From NCBI GenBank assembly GCA_937889645.1, contig CALBZE010000152.1, positions 1 through 46,329 on the forward strand: a stretch of DNA of 46,329 nucleotides, read 5' to 3'. The position numbers were made by a program, and so were the translations under genes. The DNA is from an uncultured bacterium (GTDB lineage Bacteria; Gemmatimonadota; Gemmatimonadetes; Longimicrobiales; RSA9). Position 1 is the stretch's first letter; each line of letters begins with the position of its first letter. This document shows, in pieces, positions 33,205-41,787 of this stretch. The notes under the pieces were generated by a model. The model had not been told where the DNA came from and searched no databases. It saw nothing but the letters and a program-made list of their open reading frames with translations.

Positions 33205-34782
33205 ATGGAACCGCCCCGGCGAATGATGCACGGTACCCGCGAGCGCAAGAAGGCCTACATTGAGACATACGGCTGCCAAATGAACGTGGCCGACGGCGAG
33301 CTGATGCAGGGGATCCTCGCCGCCCAGGGCTACGACCTGGCCGCCACGCCCGACGAGGCCGACGTCATCCTGGTCAACACCTGCGCGATCCGGGAGCACG
33401 CCGAGCAGCGCGTGCTCGGCCGCGTCGCGCAGCTCAACAAGGTGAAGCTCGAGCGCCCGGGCGTAGTGCTCGGCGTGACCGGGTGCATGGCGCAGCGCAT
33501 GGGGCACTCGCTCCTCGAGAAGGCGCCCTACGTGGACCTGGTCATGGGGCCCGACGGGTACCGCCGCCTCCCCGAGGCGCTGGCGAAGCTGGGGGCGGCC
33601 CAACCGGCGGGGCAGGGCGAGACCGCCGCGGCAGCCATGCGGTCGCACATCGAGCGGGCGGCCGCCGGCGGCGAGACCGCCGGTTCCACGACGTCGGCGA
33701 GCTCCGCGACCACTCCGACGTCCGCCGCGCCCGCTCCGGGCCGCCGCGCCCTCCGGGCCCTCCCGGTGCTCGGCGCCGCGTCCGCCTCGGACGCGCCGCG
33801 CGCCGGCGACGGTCGCCTCGCCATCCTCGACTTCGAGGCGAGCGAGAACTACGAGGGGATCGAGGTCCGGCGCGGCTCGAAGGTCTCCGCCTGGGTCCCG
33901 ATCCAGCGCGGGTGCGACCACCGCTGCACGTACTGCATCGTGCCGTACGTGCGCGGGCCGGAGAAGAACCGCGATCCGCACCAGGTCCTGGCGGAGGTCC
34001 GCGACATCGTCGCGCAGGGGATCCCGGAGGTCGTGCTCCTCGGCCAGACCGTCAACTCGTACCGGCATGGCGAGTGGGACTTCCCGAAACTGCTCCGCGA
34101 AGTCGCGCGCGTCGACGGGATCCGCCGCGTCCGCTTCACCTCGCCGCACCCGAACGACGTCACGCCCGAGCTGGTCGAGGTCATGGCCGAGGAGCCGACG
34201 GTCTGCAAGCACCTCCACCTCCCGGTCCAGTCCGGCCACAACCGCACCCTCAAGCGGATGCTGCGGCGCTACACCGTCGAGTCGTTCCTCGACAAGGTGC
34301 GGATGGTCCGCGAGGCGGTCCCCGACATCGCGCTCTCGACCGACGTCATCGTCGCGTTCCCGGGCGAGACCGACGAGGAGTACGAGGCGACGCTCGACCT
34401 CATGCGCACCGTGCGCTTCGACGACGCGTACCTCTACAAGTACTCGCCACGCGACGGCACGCCGGCCACGCGGCTCCCGGCCGAGCAGTTCGTCCCCGAG
34501 GACGTGGCACAGGCGCGGCTCGAGCGGATCATCGAGATCCAGCGCGCGATCCAGGCGGAGATCAACGCCTCCGAGGTCGGCCGCGTCGAGGAGGTCCTCG
34601 TCGAGCGCCTGGCCCGCAGCGAGGGCGACGTCCTCGGCCGGACCGACCGCAACAAGATGGTCGTCTTCCCCGGCGACCCATCGCTCGTCGGCGGGTTCGT
34701 CCACGTCGAGCTCACGGACACGACGGGCGCGACCTTCATCGGCCAGCGGGTGGGCGAAGAGGCGCTGCTGCAGACGGTCTGA
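33205..34782 (+). CDS. miaB: tRNA-2-methylthio-N6-dimethylallyladenosine synthase MiaB, with insertion
   Basis: MiaB is a radical SAM methylthiotransferase acting on A37 of tRNA. The N-terminal cluster ligands are in TYGCQMNVADGE, NTCAIREHAEQ and GVTGCMAQRMG. The radical SAM motif is RGCDHRCTYCIVPYVRG (CxxxCxxC). A TRAM domain forms the end (VLVERLARSEGDVLGRTDRN). At 525 aa it is ~70 longer than usual because of an Ala/Thr/Pro-rich insert at about residues 140-205, between the two cluster domains. The sequence either side stays in frame and conserved, so it is an insertion and not a frameshift. Confidence 0.95.
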   Translation: MEPPRRMMHGTRERKKAYIETYGCQMNVADGELMQGILAAQGYDLAATPDEADVILVNTCAIREHAEQRVLGRVAQLNKVKLERPGVVLGVTGCMAQRMGHSLLEKAPYVDLVMGPDGYRRLPEALAKLGAAQPAGQGETAAAAMRSHIERAAAGGETAGSTTSASSATTPTSAAPAPGRRALRALPVLGAASASDAPRAGDGRLAILDFEASENYEGIEVRRGSKVSAWVPIQRGCDHRCTYCIVPYVRGPEKNRDPHQVLAEVRDIVAQGIPEVVLLGQTVNSYRHGEWDFPKLLREVARVDGIRRVRFTSPHPNDVTPELVEVMAEEPTVCKHLHLPVQSGHNRTLKRMLRRYTVESFLDKVRMVREAVPDIALSTDVIVAFPGETDEEYEATLDLMRTVRFDDAYLYKYSPRDGTPATRLPAEQFVPEDVAQARLERIIEIQRAIQAEINASEVGRVEEVLVERLARSEGDVLGRTDRNKMVVFPGDPSLVGGFVHVELTDTTGATFIGQRVGEEALLQTV

Positions 34783-34797
34783 TCCGAGGGGGGCGGC

Positions 34798-37110
34798 GTG
34801 ATCCGCCCCCTCACCCGCATCGCCCTCGCCTTCTGCGCAACCCTCGTCGCCGGCCTCCGCGCCGGCGGCATCGTCCCCGACCCTCCGCTCCTGCTCCTCG
34901 CCGCCGGCGCGGTCTCCGTATTCGTCAGCGGGATCCGACCACGTATCCTGGGTGCCCTCGTCGGCTTTGCAGGCGCGGGGCTCGGCGCGATCACGGCCGG
35001 CTCGGTCCGTGGCGACTGCCTGTACCGGATCCCCGACGGCGCCCGCGTCGAGGTCCACGGCACGCTCGCCGCGCACCCCGATCCCCGCGGCGCCGTCGAC
35101 GTCGACGCGGCCACGCTCCGTGTGGCCGGCGCGTCGTGGCGCTGCGCCCCGACGCTCTCCGTCCGCGCGGACGAGGACGACTGGCGCGACGCCGCGGGCG
35201 GTGCGCGGGTCCGCATCGCCGGGCGCTGGCTCGCGTTCCCATCGGACCGCGGCTCGATCCGGCGTCCCGTGTGGGCCGGCACGCTCGTCGCCGACTCCGT
35301 CGCGGTGCTGGGCCGGCCGTCCGTTCTCCGCGACCCGGCGCCATCGATGCGCGGGCGGGCCCAGGAGCGGATACGCACCCTTTTCCCGAATCACGCGGGG
35401 CTCGTCGAGGCGCTCATCCTCGCACAGAAGGGCGGGGTCGACTCGGTGATCCGCGACCGATTCGCGCGCGCCGGACTCGCCCACCTCCTCGCCATCTCCG
35501 GGCTGCACGTCGGGATCATCGCCGGCGTGCTCATCCTGATCGGGCGCATTCTACGACTCGGTGCGCGGTGGACCGCGATCGCGGCGTTCGCGTGCACCGT
35601 CGCCTACGTCATCTTCATCGGGGCGCCGCACCCGGCCATGCGCGCGGCGCTGCAGCTCGGGCTCGTCACGGCGTCCCGACGGCTGCAGCGCCCGTCCGAC
35701 CCGTTCACGCCGCTCGCCGCGATCGCGATCTTCCTCCTCGCACTCGACCCGCTCGCGATCCTCGAGCCGGGGTTCCAACTATCGTTCGCGGGCGTGGCTG
35801 GCATCGTCGCGTTGCGGCGCCGGCTCCTGGGGATTCTCCCCTTCGGCCGCGTCCGCTACCTCCAGGACTCCCTCGCCACAAGCATCGCCGCGACGGTGGC
35901 GACCGCGCCGATCACGGCGCTGCACTTCGGGAGCATCGCGCCGATCGGGATCGTGTCCAACCTCGTGGCGATCCCTGTCGTCGGCGCGGCGGTCCCGGCG
36001 GTCGCGGCGGCGCTCGCGGTCGGCGCGGTCCATGAAGGAGCGGGTCGCTTCCTGGCCGAAGGCGCCGCGCTCCTCCTCGACGTACTGGGTTGGACCGCCG
36101 CGTGGGCCGCGGACCTCCCGTACGCCAGCGTCTGGGTCCCGCGCGACGTCGTGGCCGCCTGGACGCTCGCGGCCGGCGTCGCGTACCTCGCGGCGAACGC
36201 GCTGCGGCGCGCGACGGCGGGGAAGGGGGCCGCCCGCATCCGGCCCGCCGTCCGGCACGGCGTCGTCGCAGCTGCCGCGCTCGCCCTCCTCCTTGCCTGG
36301 CCGGCGCTGGTCCGAAGCGGCGGCGCGCTCGAGATCCACGCGATCGACGTCGGCCAGGGCGACGCGTATGCGATCCGTACGCCCGGCGACCGCTGGTTCC
36401 TCGTCGACGCCGGCCCTCGCACCGAGCGCTTCGACGCCGGCCGCGCCCGCGTGGTGCCTTTCTTGCTCGCGCACGGCGTCCGCCGCCTCGAGGCGATGGT
36501 CCTCACGCACCCGGACCTGGACCACATCGGCGGGGCGTCCGCGGTTCTGGAGGCGTTCGACGTGGGCGCGGTAGTCGACCCGGGGCTCGCGGCGGGGAAG
36601 GACGTCTACGTGGGGCTGATCGACCTCGCACGGCGCCGGAACGTGCAGTGGATCGCCGCGAGGCGCGGCCAGGTCGTCCAGATCGGAGAGGTCGCGTTGC
36701 ACTTCCTCTACCCCGATTCCGCTTCGCTTGACGGAACCGCGGAGGCGAACCAAGTTTCCGTCGCGTTCAGGCTGGAGTACCGCACGTTCCGCGGTCTCTT
36801 CCTCGGCGACCTCCCCGCGGAGGTGGAACGGGAGCTCGCCCGGGCCGGCGCCGAGGACCTGCGCGCCGAGTTCCTGAAAGTCGCCCACCACGGCAGCAGG
36901 ACCTCGACGAGCGACGCGTTGTTGACGGCCGCGGCGCCCAGCGTCGCGGTCATTTCCGTCGGCCGCCACAACCGCTACGGCCACCCGGACCCCGTCGTCC
37001 TCGATCGGCTGCGACGCCGGGATATCCGGATCTTCCGCACCGACCGCGACGGCAACGTCCGCGTCCGGGTCCTCGCGGGTGGCAGGTTGGAGGTGTCGAC
37101 GGCCCGATGA
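34798..37110 (+). CDS. comEC: DNA uptake channel protein ComEC/Rec2
   Basis: ComEC transports single-stranded DNA across the inner membrane in natural transformation. The 770-aa product has the N-terminal OB-like DUF4131 part, the multi-span Competence domain (about residues 215-490; HLLAISGLHVGIIAGVLILI, GAPHPAMRAALQLG) and a C-terminal metallo-beta-lactamase-like domain (about 515-765; IDVGQGDAYAIRTPGDRWFL, LTHPDLDHIGGASAV, FLKVAHHGSRTSTSDALL). All three parts are present, so it looks functional. GTG start behind GAGGGGGG (34787-34794). No other competence genes lie nearby. It overlaps the next gene by 4 bp. Confidence 0.95.
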   Translation: MIRPLTRIALAFCATLVAGLRAGGIVPDPPLLLLAAGAVSVFVSGIRPRILGALVGFAGAGLGAITAGSVRGDCLYRIPDGARVEVHGTLAAHPDPRGAVDVDAATLRVAGASWRCAPTLSVRADEDDWRDAAGGARVRIAGRWLAFPSDRGSIRRPVWAGTLVADSVAVLGRPSVLRDPAPSMRGRAQERIRTLFPNHAGLVEALILAQKGGVDSVIRDRFARAGLAHLLAISGLHVGIIAGVLILIGRILRLGARWTAIAAFACTVAYVIFIGAPHPAMRAALQLGLVTASRRLQRPSDPFTPLAAIAIFLLALDPLAILEPGFQLSFAGVAGIVALRRRLLGILPFGRVRYLQDSLATSIAATVATAPITALHFGSIAPIGIVSNLVAIPVVGAAVPAVAAALAVGAVHEGAGRFLAEGAALLLDVLGWTAAWAADLPYASVWVPRDVVAAWTLAAGVAYLAANALRRATAGKGAARIRPAVRHGVVAAAALALLLAWPALVRSGGALEIHAIDVGQGDAYAIRTPGDRWFLVDAGPRTERFDAGRARVVPFLLAHGVRRLEAMVLTHPDLDHIGGASAVLEAFDVGAVVDPGLAAGKDVYVGLIDLARRRNVQWIAARRGQVVQIGEVALHFLYPDSASLDGTAEANQVSVAFRLEYRTFRGLFLGDLPAEVERELARAGAEDLRAEFLKVAHHGSRTSTSDALLTAAAPSVAVISVGRHNRYGHPDPVVLDRLRRRDIRIFRTDRDGNVRVRVLAGGRLEVSTAR

Positions 37111-37463
37111 TCGACTGGCTTGTCCGAGCGCTGGTACGGCAGCCCGCCGTGCCTCCCGAGCCGCTCCCGCCCGGCGTCGTCGTCCGGCGCGGGGCTTGGA
37201 TCCCGTGGATCGGCGGCTTTCTCGCCCGCATGGGCCGGCCCGCCGCCGCGGTCACGCTCGGACGCACGATCGTCGTGCACCCGGACGCGGTGTTGACGCC
37301 GCGACTGCTGCGTCACGAACTGATGCACGTGCGGCAATGGCAGCGTGATCGACTCGTGTTCCCCTTCCGATACGCCTGGTACCACCTGCGTTACGGATAC
37401 CGGAACAACCCCTACGAGGTCGAGGCACGCCGCGCGGAACCGAAAGACTCACACGGGGGATGA
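37107..37463 (+). CDS. Small HELMH-motif protein (putative zinc metallopeptidase-like)
   Basis: 118-aa protein with LLRHELMHVRQWQ (HExxH pattern) near residues 70-82, followed by YGYRNNPYEVEARRAE, whose Glu could be a third metal ligand. The layout resembles DUF4157-type small metallopeptidase-like domains. There is no signal peptide, and one weakly hydrophobic segment is near residues 30-48 (AWIPWIGGFLARMGRPAAAV). It overlaps comEC by ATGA and ends 1 bp before fbp. Function and activity are not known. Confidence 0.7.
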   Translation: MIDWLVRALVRQPAVPPEPLPPGVVVRRGAWIPWIGGFLARMGRPAAAVTLGRTIVVHPDAVLTPRLLRHELMHVRQWQRDRLVFPFRYAWYHLRYGYRNNPYEVEARRAEPKDSHGG

Positions 37464-37464
37464 C

Positions 37465-38499
37465 ATGGCCAGCTCCGTGATCACGATCGAGCGCCACATC
37501 ATCGAGCAGGAGAGAAAGTATCCGCAGGCGACCGGCGCATTCAGCAGCATCCTCTACGACATCGCCCTCGCCGCCAAGATCATCAGCAACGAGGTCAACA
37601 AAGCCGGCCTCCTCGACATCCTCGGCGCGACCGACGAGACCAACGTCCACGGCGAACGCGTCCGCAAGCTCGACGTCTTCGCCAACGAGGTCATCTTCAA
37701 GGCCCTCGACCACGGTGGCCACCTCTGCTGCATGGCGTCCGAGGAGAACGAGGACATTCTGCCGATCCCGGACAGGTTCCCGACCGGTAACTACGTCCTC
37801 CTCTACGACCCGCTCGACGGCTCGTCCAACATCGACGCGAACGTCTCCATCGGCACGGTCTTCTCCATCCACCGGAAGATCTCGGACGCGCCGCGCGGGA
37901 CGCTTGAGGACTGCCTCCAGGTCGGGCGGAAGCAGGTCGCGGCCGGGTACGTCGTCTACGGTTCGTCGACGATGCTCGTTTACACGACGGGAACCGGCGT
38001 GCACGGCTTCACTCTCGACCCGGCCATCGGCGAGTTCGTCCTCAGCCACCCCGACATCAAGATCCCGAGCCCGGGCCAGCGGATCTACAGCTGCAACGAG
38101 GGGAACTACGTGCGGTGGAGCCCCGCGCAGCGTCGCCTGATCGACCACTTCAAGGGGCTCGACGGGCAGAACGACAAGCCGTTCAGCTCCCGCTACATCG
38201 GCTCGCTCGTCGCCGACTTCCACCGAACGCTCCTCTACGGCGGGATCTTCATGTACCCGGCCGACGCGAAGAGCCCGAAGGGGAAGCTGCGACTCCTGTA
38301 CGAGGCCGCGCCGATCGCGATGATCTGCGAGCAGGCCGGCGGCCGCGCGACCGACGGACACCGCGACATCCTCGACATCGTGCCGACCGAGCTGCACCAG
38401 CGCACGCCGCTCTACGTCGGCTCGAAGGAGTACGTGGACCTCGCCGCTCAGTACCTCGCGAGCGAGACGAGCGAGGCGGAGGCGGCGGTGGCGAATTGA
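37465..38499 (+). CDS. fbp: Fructose-1,6-bisphosphatase, class I
   Basis: FBPase hydrolyses fructose-1,6-bisphosphate in gluconeogenesis or the Calvin cycle. The 344-aa product shows class I motifs: SEENEDILPI, the metal-binding VLLYDPLDGSSNIDANVSIG, and KLRLLYEAAPIAMICEQAGG near the C-terminus. The start ATG 37465 follows GGGGGA; the upstream in-frame stretch overlaps the previous gene in another frame and is rejected. A clear hairpin terminator follows at 38531-38563. Confidence 0.96.
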   Translation: MASSVITIERHIIEQERKYPQATGAFSSILYDIALAAKIISNEVNKAGLLDILGATDETNVHGERVRKLDVFANEVIFKALDHGGHLCCMASEENEDILPIPDRFPTGNYVLLYDPLDGSSNIDANVSIGTVFSIHRKISDAPRGTLEDCLQVGRKQVAAGYVVYGSSTMLVYTTGTGVHGFTLDPAIGEFVLSHPDIKIPSPGQRIYSCNEGNYVRWSPAQRRLIDHFKGLDGQNDKPFSSRYIGSLVADFHRTLLYGGIFMYPADAKSPKGKLRLLYEAAPIAMICEQAGGRATDGHRDILDIVPTELHQRTPLYVGSKEYVDLAAQYLASETSEAEAAVAN

Positions 38500-38530
38500 G
38501 GGCAGCGCGCCAAAGCCGGTGAAAATCGGA

Positions 38531-38563
38531 GCCGCCGGGTCCCCTGCGTTGGGACCCGGCGGC
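38531..38563 (+). terminator. Hairpin terminator after fbp
   Basis: A perfect 13-bp stem, GCCGCCGGGTCCC (38531-38543) / GGGACCCGGCGGC (38551-38563), with a 7-nt loop. It follows the fbp stop by 31 bp. Only a short TTCG follows. It ends the run that began with miaB-comEC. Confidence 0.8.
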
Positions 38564-38701
38564 TTCGTGCATCTAACCGCGATGGCTCGCGCGGTGATTC
38601 GGTCGCCCCGGGACCGGCCGCCCGCCGCCCCGCGGCCGGCCGCGCACGGCCCCCCCTGGTGCTGGCATGCACCGCCGCGGAGGCCGGGCCCCGTCGCGTC
38701 G

Positions 38702-39769
38702 TCAGTGTTCCACCACCTCCGCCACGCTCTCCGCCTCCTCCGAGATCCGCTCGATCTCCTCCAGCACCTCCTCGAGCATCTCGACCTTCTCGTGGTGGTG
38801 CATGAAGGCGCTCTCGAAGCCCATGACGGCAATGTCGCACAGCTCGTCCCAGGTGAAGTCCAGGTACTCGTGCGCGCGCCAGTATTCCTCCGTCACCGTC
38901 GTCGCGCTCATGAGCCGGTTGTCCGTGTTGAGCGTGACGACGAGCCCCTCGTCGTAGTACAGCCGCAGCGGGTGCTCCTCGAAGCTGGCGACGGCCCGCG
39001 TCTGCACGTTCGACGTCAGGTTGATCTCGAGCGGGATCCGGAAGTCGTTGACGTACTGCAGGAGGTCCGGGTCCTCGAAGAGGCGCGTGCCGTGGCCGAT
39101 CCGGTTCGCCTTGCAGTAGTGCAGCGCCTGGTGGATCGACTCCGGACCGTACGCCTCGCCCGCGTGGATCGTCACCGCCATGTTCGCGTTGGCGACGGTG
39201 TAGAACGCCTCCTTGTGCTTCTTCGCCGGGTTGTTGTACTCCGCGCCGGCAAGGTCGAACGCGACCACGCCCCGGTTCTTGTAAGCGACGGTCAGCTCCG
39301 CCAGCTCGAGCGACGTTTCCGGGCTCATGTTGCGGATCCCGCAGATGATGAGCGCGGTCCGGATCCCGAAGTCCTCGCGCGCGCGGGCGAGCCCGCGCAG
39401 CGGCGCATCGACCGCCTCGGTGAGCGGCAGCCCCTCGCGCGTGTTAAGGATCGGCGAGTACCGGACCTCCATGTAGACGACGTTCTCCTTCGCCGCGTCC
39501 TCCGCCAGTTCGTACGCGATGCGCTCGAGCGACTCCGCGGTCTGCATGACGGAGAGCGTCACATCGAAGCGGGCAAGGTAGTCGACGAGGTCGCGCGCGT
39601 CCTTGACGTGCATGTACTCGCGCAGCTCCTCGGGGTCGTAGGTCGGGAGCTCCTTGCCGTACTCCTTCGCCAGCTCCACCAGCGTCGCCGGGCGGACGCT
39701 CCCGTCGAGGTGGACGTGTAGATCGGTCTTGGGGAGCCGCTCCAGCAGCTCTCGAGTCACCTGGATCAT
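38702..39769 (-). CDS. add: Adenosine deaminase
   Basis: Converts adenosine to inosine in purine salvage. The 355-aa protein has the metal-binding LPKTDLHVHLDGSVRP, the VRYSPILNTREGLPLTEAVD segment, the AVTIHAGEAYGP motif (His and catalytic Glu), IGHGTRLFEDPDLL and the metal Asp in TLNTDNRLMSAT. The NTDN form also occurs in actinobacterial enzymes. An acidic C-terminal tail (EEVLEEIERISEEAESVAEV) is longer than in most relatives. Upstream sequence shows no convincing promoter. Confidence 0.93.
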   Translation of the reverse strand: MIQVTRELLERLPKTDLHVHLDGSVRPATLVELAKEYGKELPTYDPEELREYMHVKDARDLVDYLARFDVTLSVMQTAESLERIAYELAEDAAKENVVYMEVRYSPILNTREGLPLTEAVDAPLRGLARAREDFGIRTALIICGIRNMSPETSLELAELTVAYKNRGVVAFDLAGAEYNNPAKKHKEAFYTVANANMAVTIHAGEAYGPESIHQALHYCKANRIGHGTRLFEDPDLLQYVNDFRIPLEINLTSNVQTRAVASFEEHPLRLYYDEGLVVTLNTDNRLMSATTVTEEYWRAHEYLDFTWDELCDIAVMGFESAFMHHHEKVEMLEEVLEEIERISEEAESVAEVVEH

Positions 39770-39851
39770 GTCGCGATGTATCGTTTCGAGAGATAACGTG
39801 TGACGTTGATATCGTTCACCGGGGCGCCCGCTACGGCGCGCCGTCGTCGTG

Positions 39852-39874
39852 GGGCGGCCGACGCCGGGCCGCCC
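39852..39874 (-). terminator. Hairpin downstream of the 5'-nucleotidase gene
   Basis: GGGCGGCC (39852-39859) pairs with GGCCGCCC (39867-39874) across a 7-nt loop. It lies just past the stop of the minus-strand nucleotidase gene and before add. No T-run is seen. Confidence 0.5.
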
Positions 39875-39892
39875 GTGCGGGTGCGCCCGGCG

Positions 39893-41662
39893 CTACGGTG
39901 TGTCGCCGCCGCGTGCCGCCTGCCGTGCTGCGCTCAGCTCCGCGCGGATCGCCTCGACCGCCTCCGCAGGCACGATCCGCCAGTTCTCGCGGAAGTAGTC
40001 CTCGGGCCGGATCGTCCCGCGCCGCCGGACCTCCTCGATCAGCAGTTCGCGGATGTCCTCCTGCCGGTCGTAGACGACCGGCGCCTCGGCGATCATGGTG
40101 AAGCCGCCCCCGCCGCCCTGGCGGTAGTTGTTCACCGCGATCGTGAACGTCTGGTCCGGCCGGACCGGCTCGCCGCGGTAGCGCAGCTCCGTGATCCGCT
40201 CGCCGACCGGGCGCGTGAGGTCGATCGTGTAGTCGACGCCGCTCACGACGTCGAAGTTGTACCCCGGCACCTCGGGGTCGATCAGCGGCCCGCCGTCCGG
40301 CGCCGGCCAGCCGCGGAAGTACCTCGCTGATTGCTCGAGATACTCCTTGAGCTGCGCGCCGGTGATCCGGACCGCCTTCAGCGTGTTGTCGTAGATGTAC
40401 AGCCCGGCCAGGTCGGCCACGGTGATCTCGCCCTCGGGGATCGCCGCCGAGAGGTTGAACGCCGCAGTCGACGAGAGGTCCGCACCCGCCACCGCGCGCT
40501 GGACCTCGTTGATGAAGTCGAGGATCGGCGTGTCGCGCAACCGCGACTCCCGCGCCTCCCACCGCACGGGCGACCGCCCGACCACCGAGTTCACGTAGGC
40601 GACGGTCCGCTCGTGCGACGGGCGGAGCGCCTCCAAGAACGCCGTGTCCGCGCGCGCAGGGTCGGGGCGCAGGATCCGCGCGTGCTTCTCGACGACGCGC
40701 CACTCGCCCTGCGCGACCCGCGCGAGCCGGAACGTCGCAACGGCCAGGCTCGCGGCCCAGTTACGGGCCTGCGTGTAGAGCACGCCCCCGATCGTCGAAT
40801 CGGCCAGCTCGCGGTGCGTGTGGCCGACGAAGACGACGTCGATCCCCGGAACCTCGCTCGCGAGCCGATCCGCCACATTCTCCGGCGCGAGCCCCGTCGA
40901 GAGCGTGTCGTAGCTCGTCCCGCCGAACCCGCCGTGCGAGAGGACGACGACGAGGTCCGCGCCGCGGCGTCGCATTTCGGCGACCACGGGCCGCAGCGAG
41001 GCGACGACGTCGCGGAAATCCAGCACCCCTTCGACGTGCGCCTTGTCCCAGACGTGCACGCCCGGCGGCGTGTTCCCCGTCACGCCGATCAGGATCGTGT
41101 CCCCCTCGGCGACGACGTGCGGCAGCAACGCGTACGGCTGATACGCGTGCTCCGTCGTGCCGTGGCGGAAGATGTTCCCGGCGAGGAAGGGGAAGGCGGC
41201 GTCCGCGATCGCGCGGTCCAGGTGCGCGAGTTCGTAGTTGAACTCGTGGTTCCCGATCGCCGCGGCGTCGTAACCCATGAGGTTCATGGCGTGCACGATC
41301 GGGTTCGGCCGCACCGGCTCCCGCCGCGCGTGGACGAACGCCAGCGGGTTGCCCTGGAGCAGGTCGCCGGAGTCGAAGAGGAAGACGCGCCCCGGGTTCG
41401 CCGCCCGCACGCTGTCGACCAGAGGCTTGATGAGCGCGAGCCCGTGGTCCGTCGCGCGGCCGGTGTAATAGTCGTGGGCGTAGAGGCGCCCGTGGACGTC
41501 GGTGGTGCCGAGGAGGACCAGGTCGTGGGTGGCTGGCGGTGCGTCGGCACCGCCGGCCGGACGCGGCCCGCCGCTGCCCGCCGAGCACCCGGCGGCGACG
41601 AGGGCGAGTGCGAGCGCGCCAACGCCGACTCGCCTCAGGGCGGGGAAGGCGACACGCCGCAC
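39893..41662 (-). CDS. 5'-nucleotidase/UshA-family lipoprotein
   Basis: Envelope metallophosphoesterase of the UshA/5'-nucleotidase family, expected to release phosphate from nucleotides outside the inner membrane. The lipoprotein signal ends in LALALVAAGC. Metal motifs: GTTDVHGRLYAHD, FLFDSGDLLQGNP, IGNHEFNYE, LSHGGFGG and VFVGHTHRE. The C-terminal substrate domain includes AIPEGEITVADLAGLYIYDN and AVNNYRQGGGGGFTMIAEAP. The start GTG 41662 (589 aa) is chosen because it places the signal directly at the N-terminus and leaves the hairpin 41709-41744 outside the gene. ATG 41779 is in frame and would add 39 residues. Confidence 0.87.
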   Translation of the reverse strand: MRRVAFPALRRVGVGALALALVAAGCSAGSGGPRPAGGADAPPATHDLVLLGTTDVHGRLYAHDYYTGRATDHGLALIKPLVDSVRAANPGRVFLFDSGDLLQGNPLAFVHARREPVRPNPIVHAMNLMGYDAAAIGNHEFNYELAHLDRAIADAAFPFLAGNIFRHGTTEHAYQPYALLPHVVAEGDTILIGVTGNTPPGVHVWDKAHVEGVLDFRDVVASLRPVVAEMRRRGADLVVVLSHGGFGGTSYDTLSTGLAPENVADRLASEVPGIDVVFVGHTHRELADSTIGGVLYTQARNWAASLAVATFRLARVAQGEWRVVEKHARILRPDPARADTAFLEALRPSHERTVAYVNSVVGRSPVRWEARESRLRDTPILDFINEVQRAVAGADLSSTAAFNLSAAIPEGEITVADLAGLYIYDNTLKAVRITGAQLKEYLEQSARYFRGWPAPDGGPLIDPEVPGYNFDVVSGVDYTIDLTRPVGERITELRYRGEPVRPDQTFTIAVNNYRQGGGGGFTMIAEAPVVYDRQEDIRELLIEEVRRRGTIRPEDYFRENWRIVPAEAVEAIRAELSAARQAARGGDTP

Positions 41663-41708
41663 CGCCGGGGAATTGGCGCCAACGTCGGCCCGACACCCGG
41701 ATGCGATG

Positions 41709-41744
41709 CGCGCGAGCGGCCGTTCCACCCCGGCCGCTCGCGCG
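41709..41744 (-). terminator. Hairpin between ppdK and the nucleotidase gene
   Basis: A perfect 14-bp stem, CGCGCGAGCGGCCG (41709-41722) / CGGCCGCTCGCGCG (41731-41744), with an 8-nt loop. It lies 44 bp past the ppdK stop. Its position supports a later start for the nucleotidase gene. No T-run follows on the minus strand. Confidence 0.65.
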
Positions 41745-41787
41745 TTTGGATACGTCGTCGATCGCTTCGTGAGCTCCATGAAGCATC

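Noticed and set aside
38702..39769. NTDN in adenosine deaminase as a lost metal ligand
   Set aside because: The first Asp is kept, and the NTDNRLMS form occurs in known actinobacterial enzymes, so it is not evidence of inactivation.
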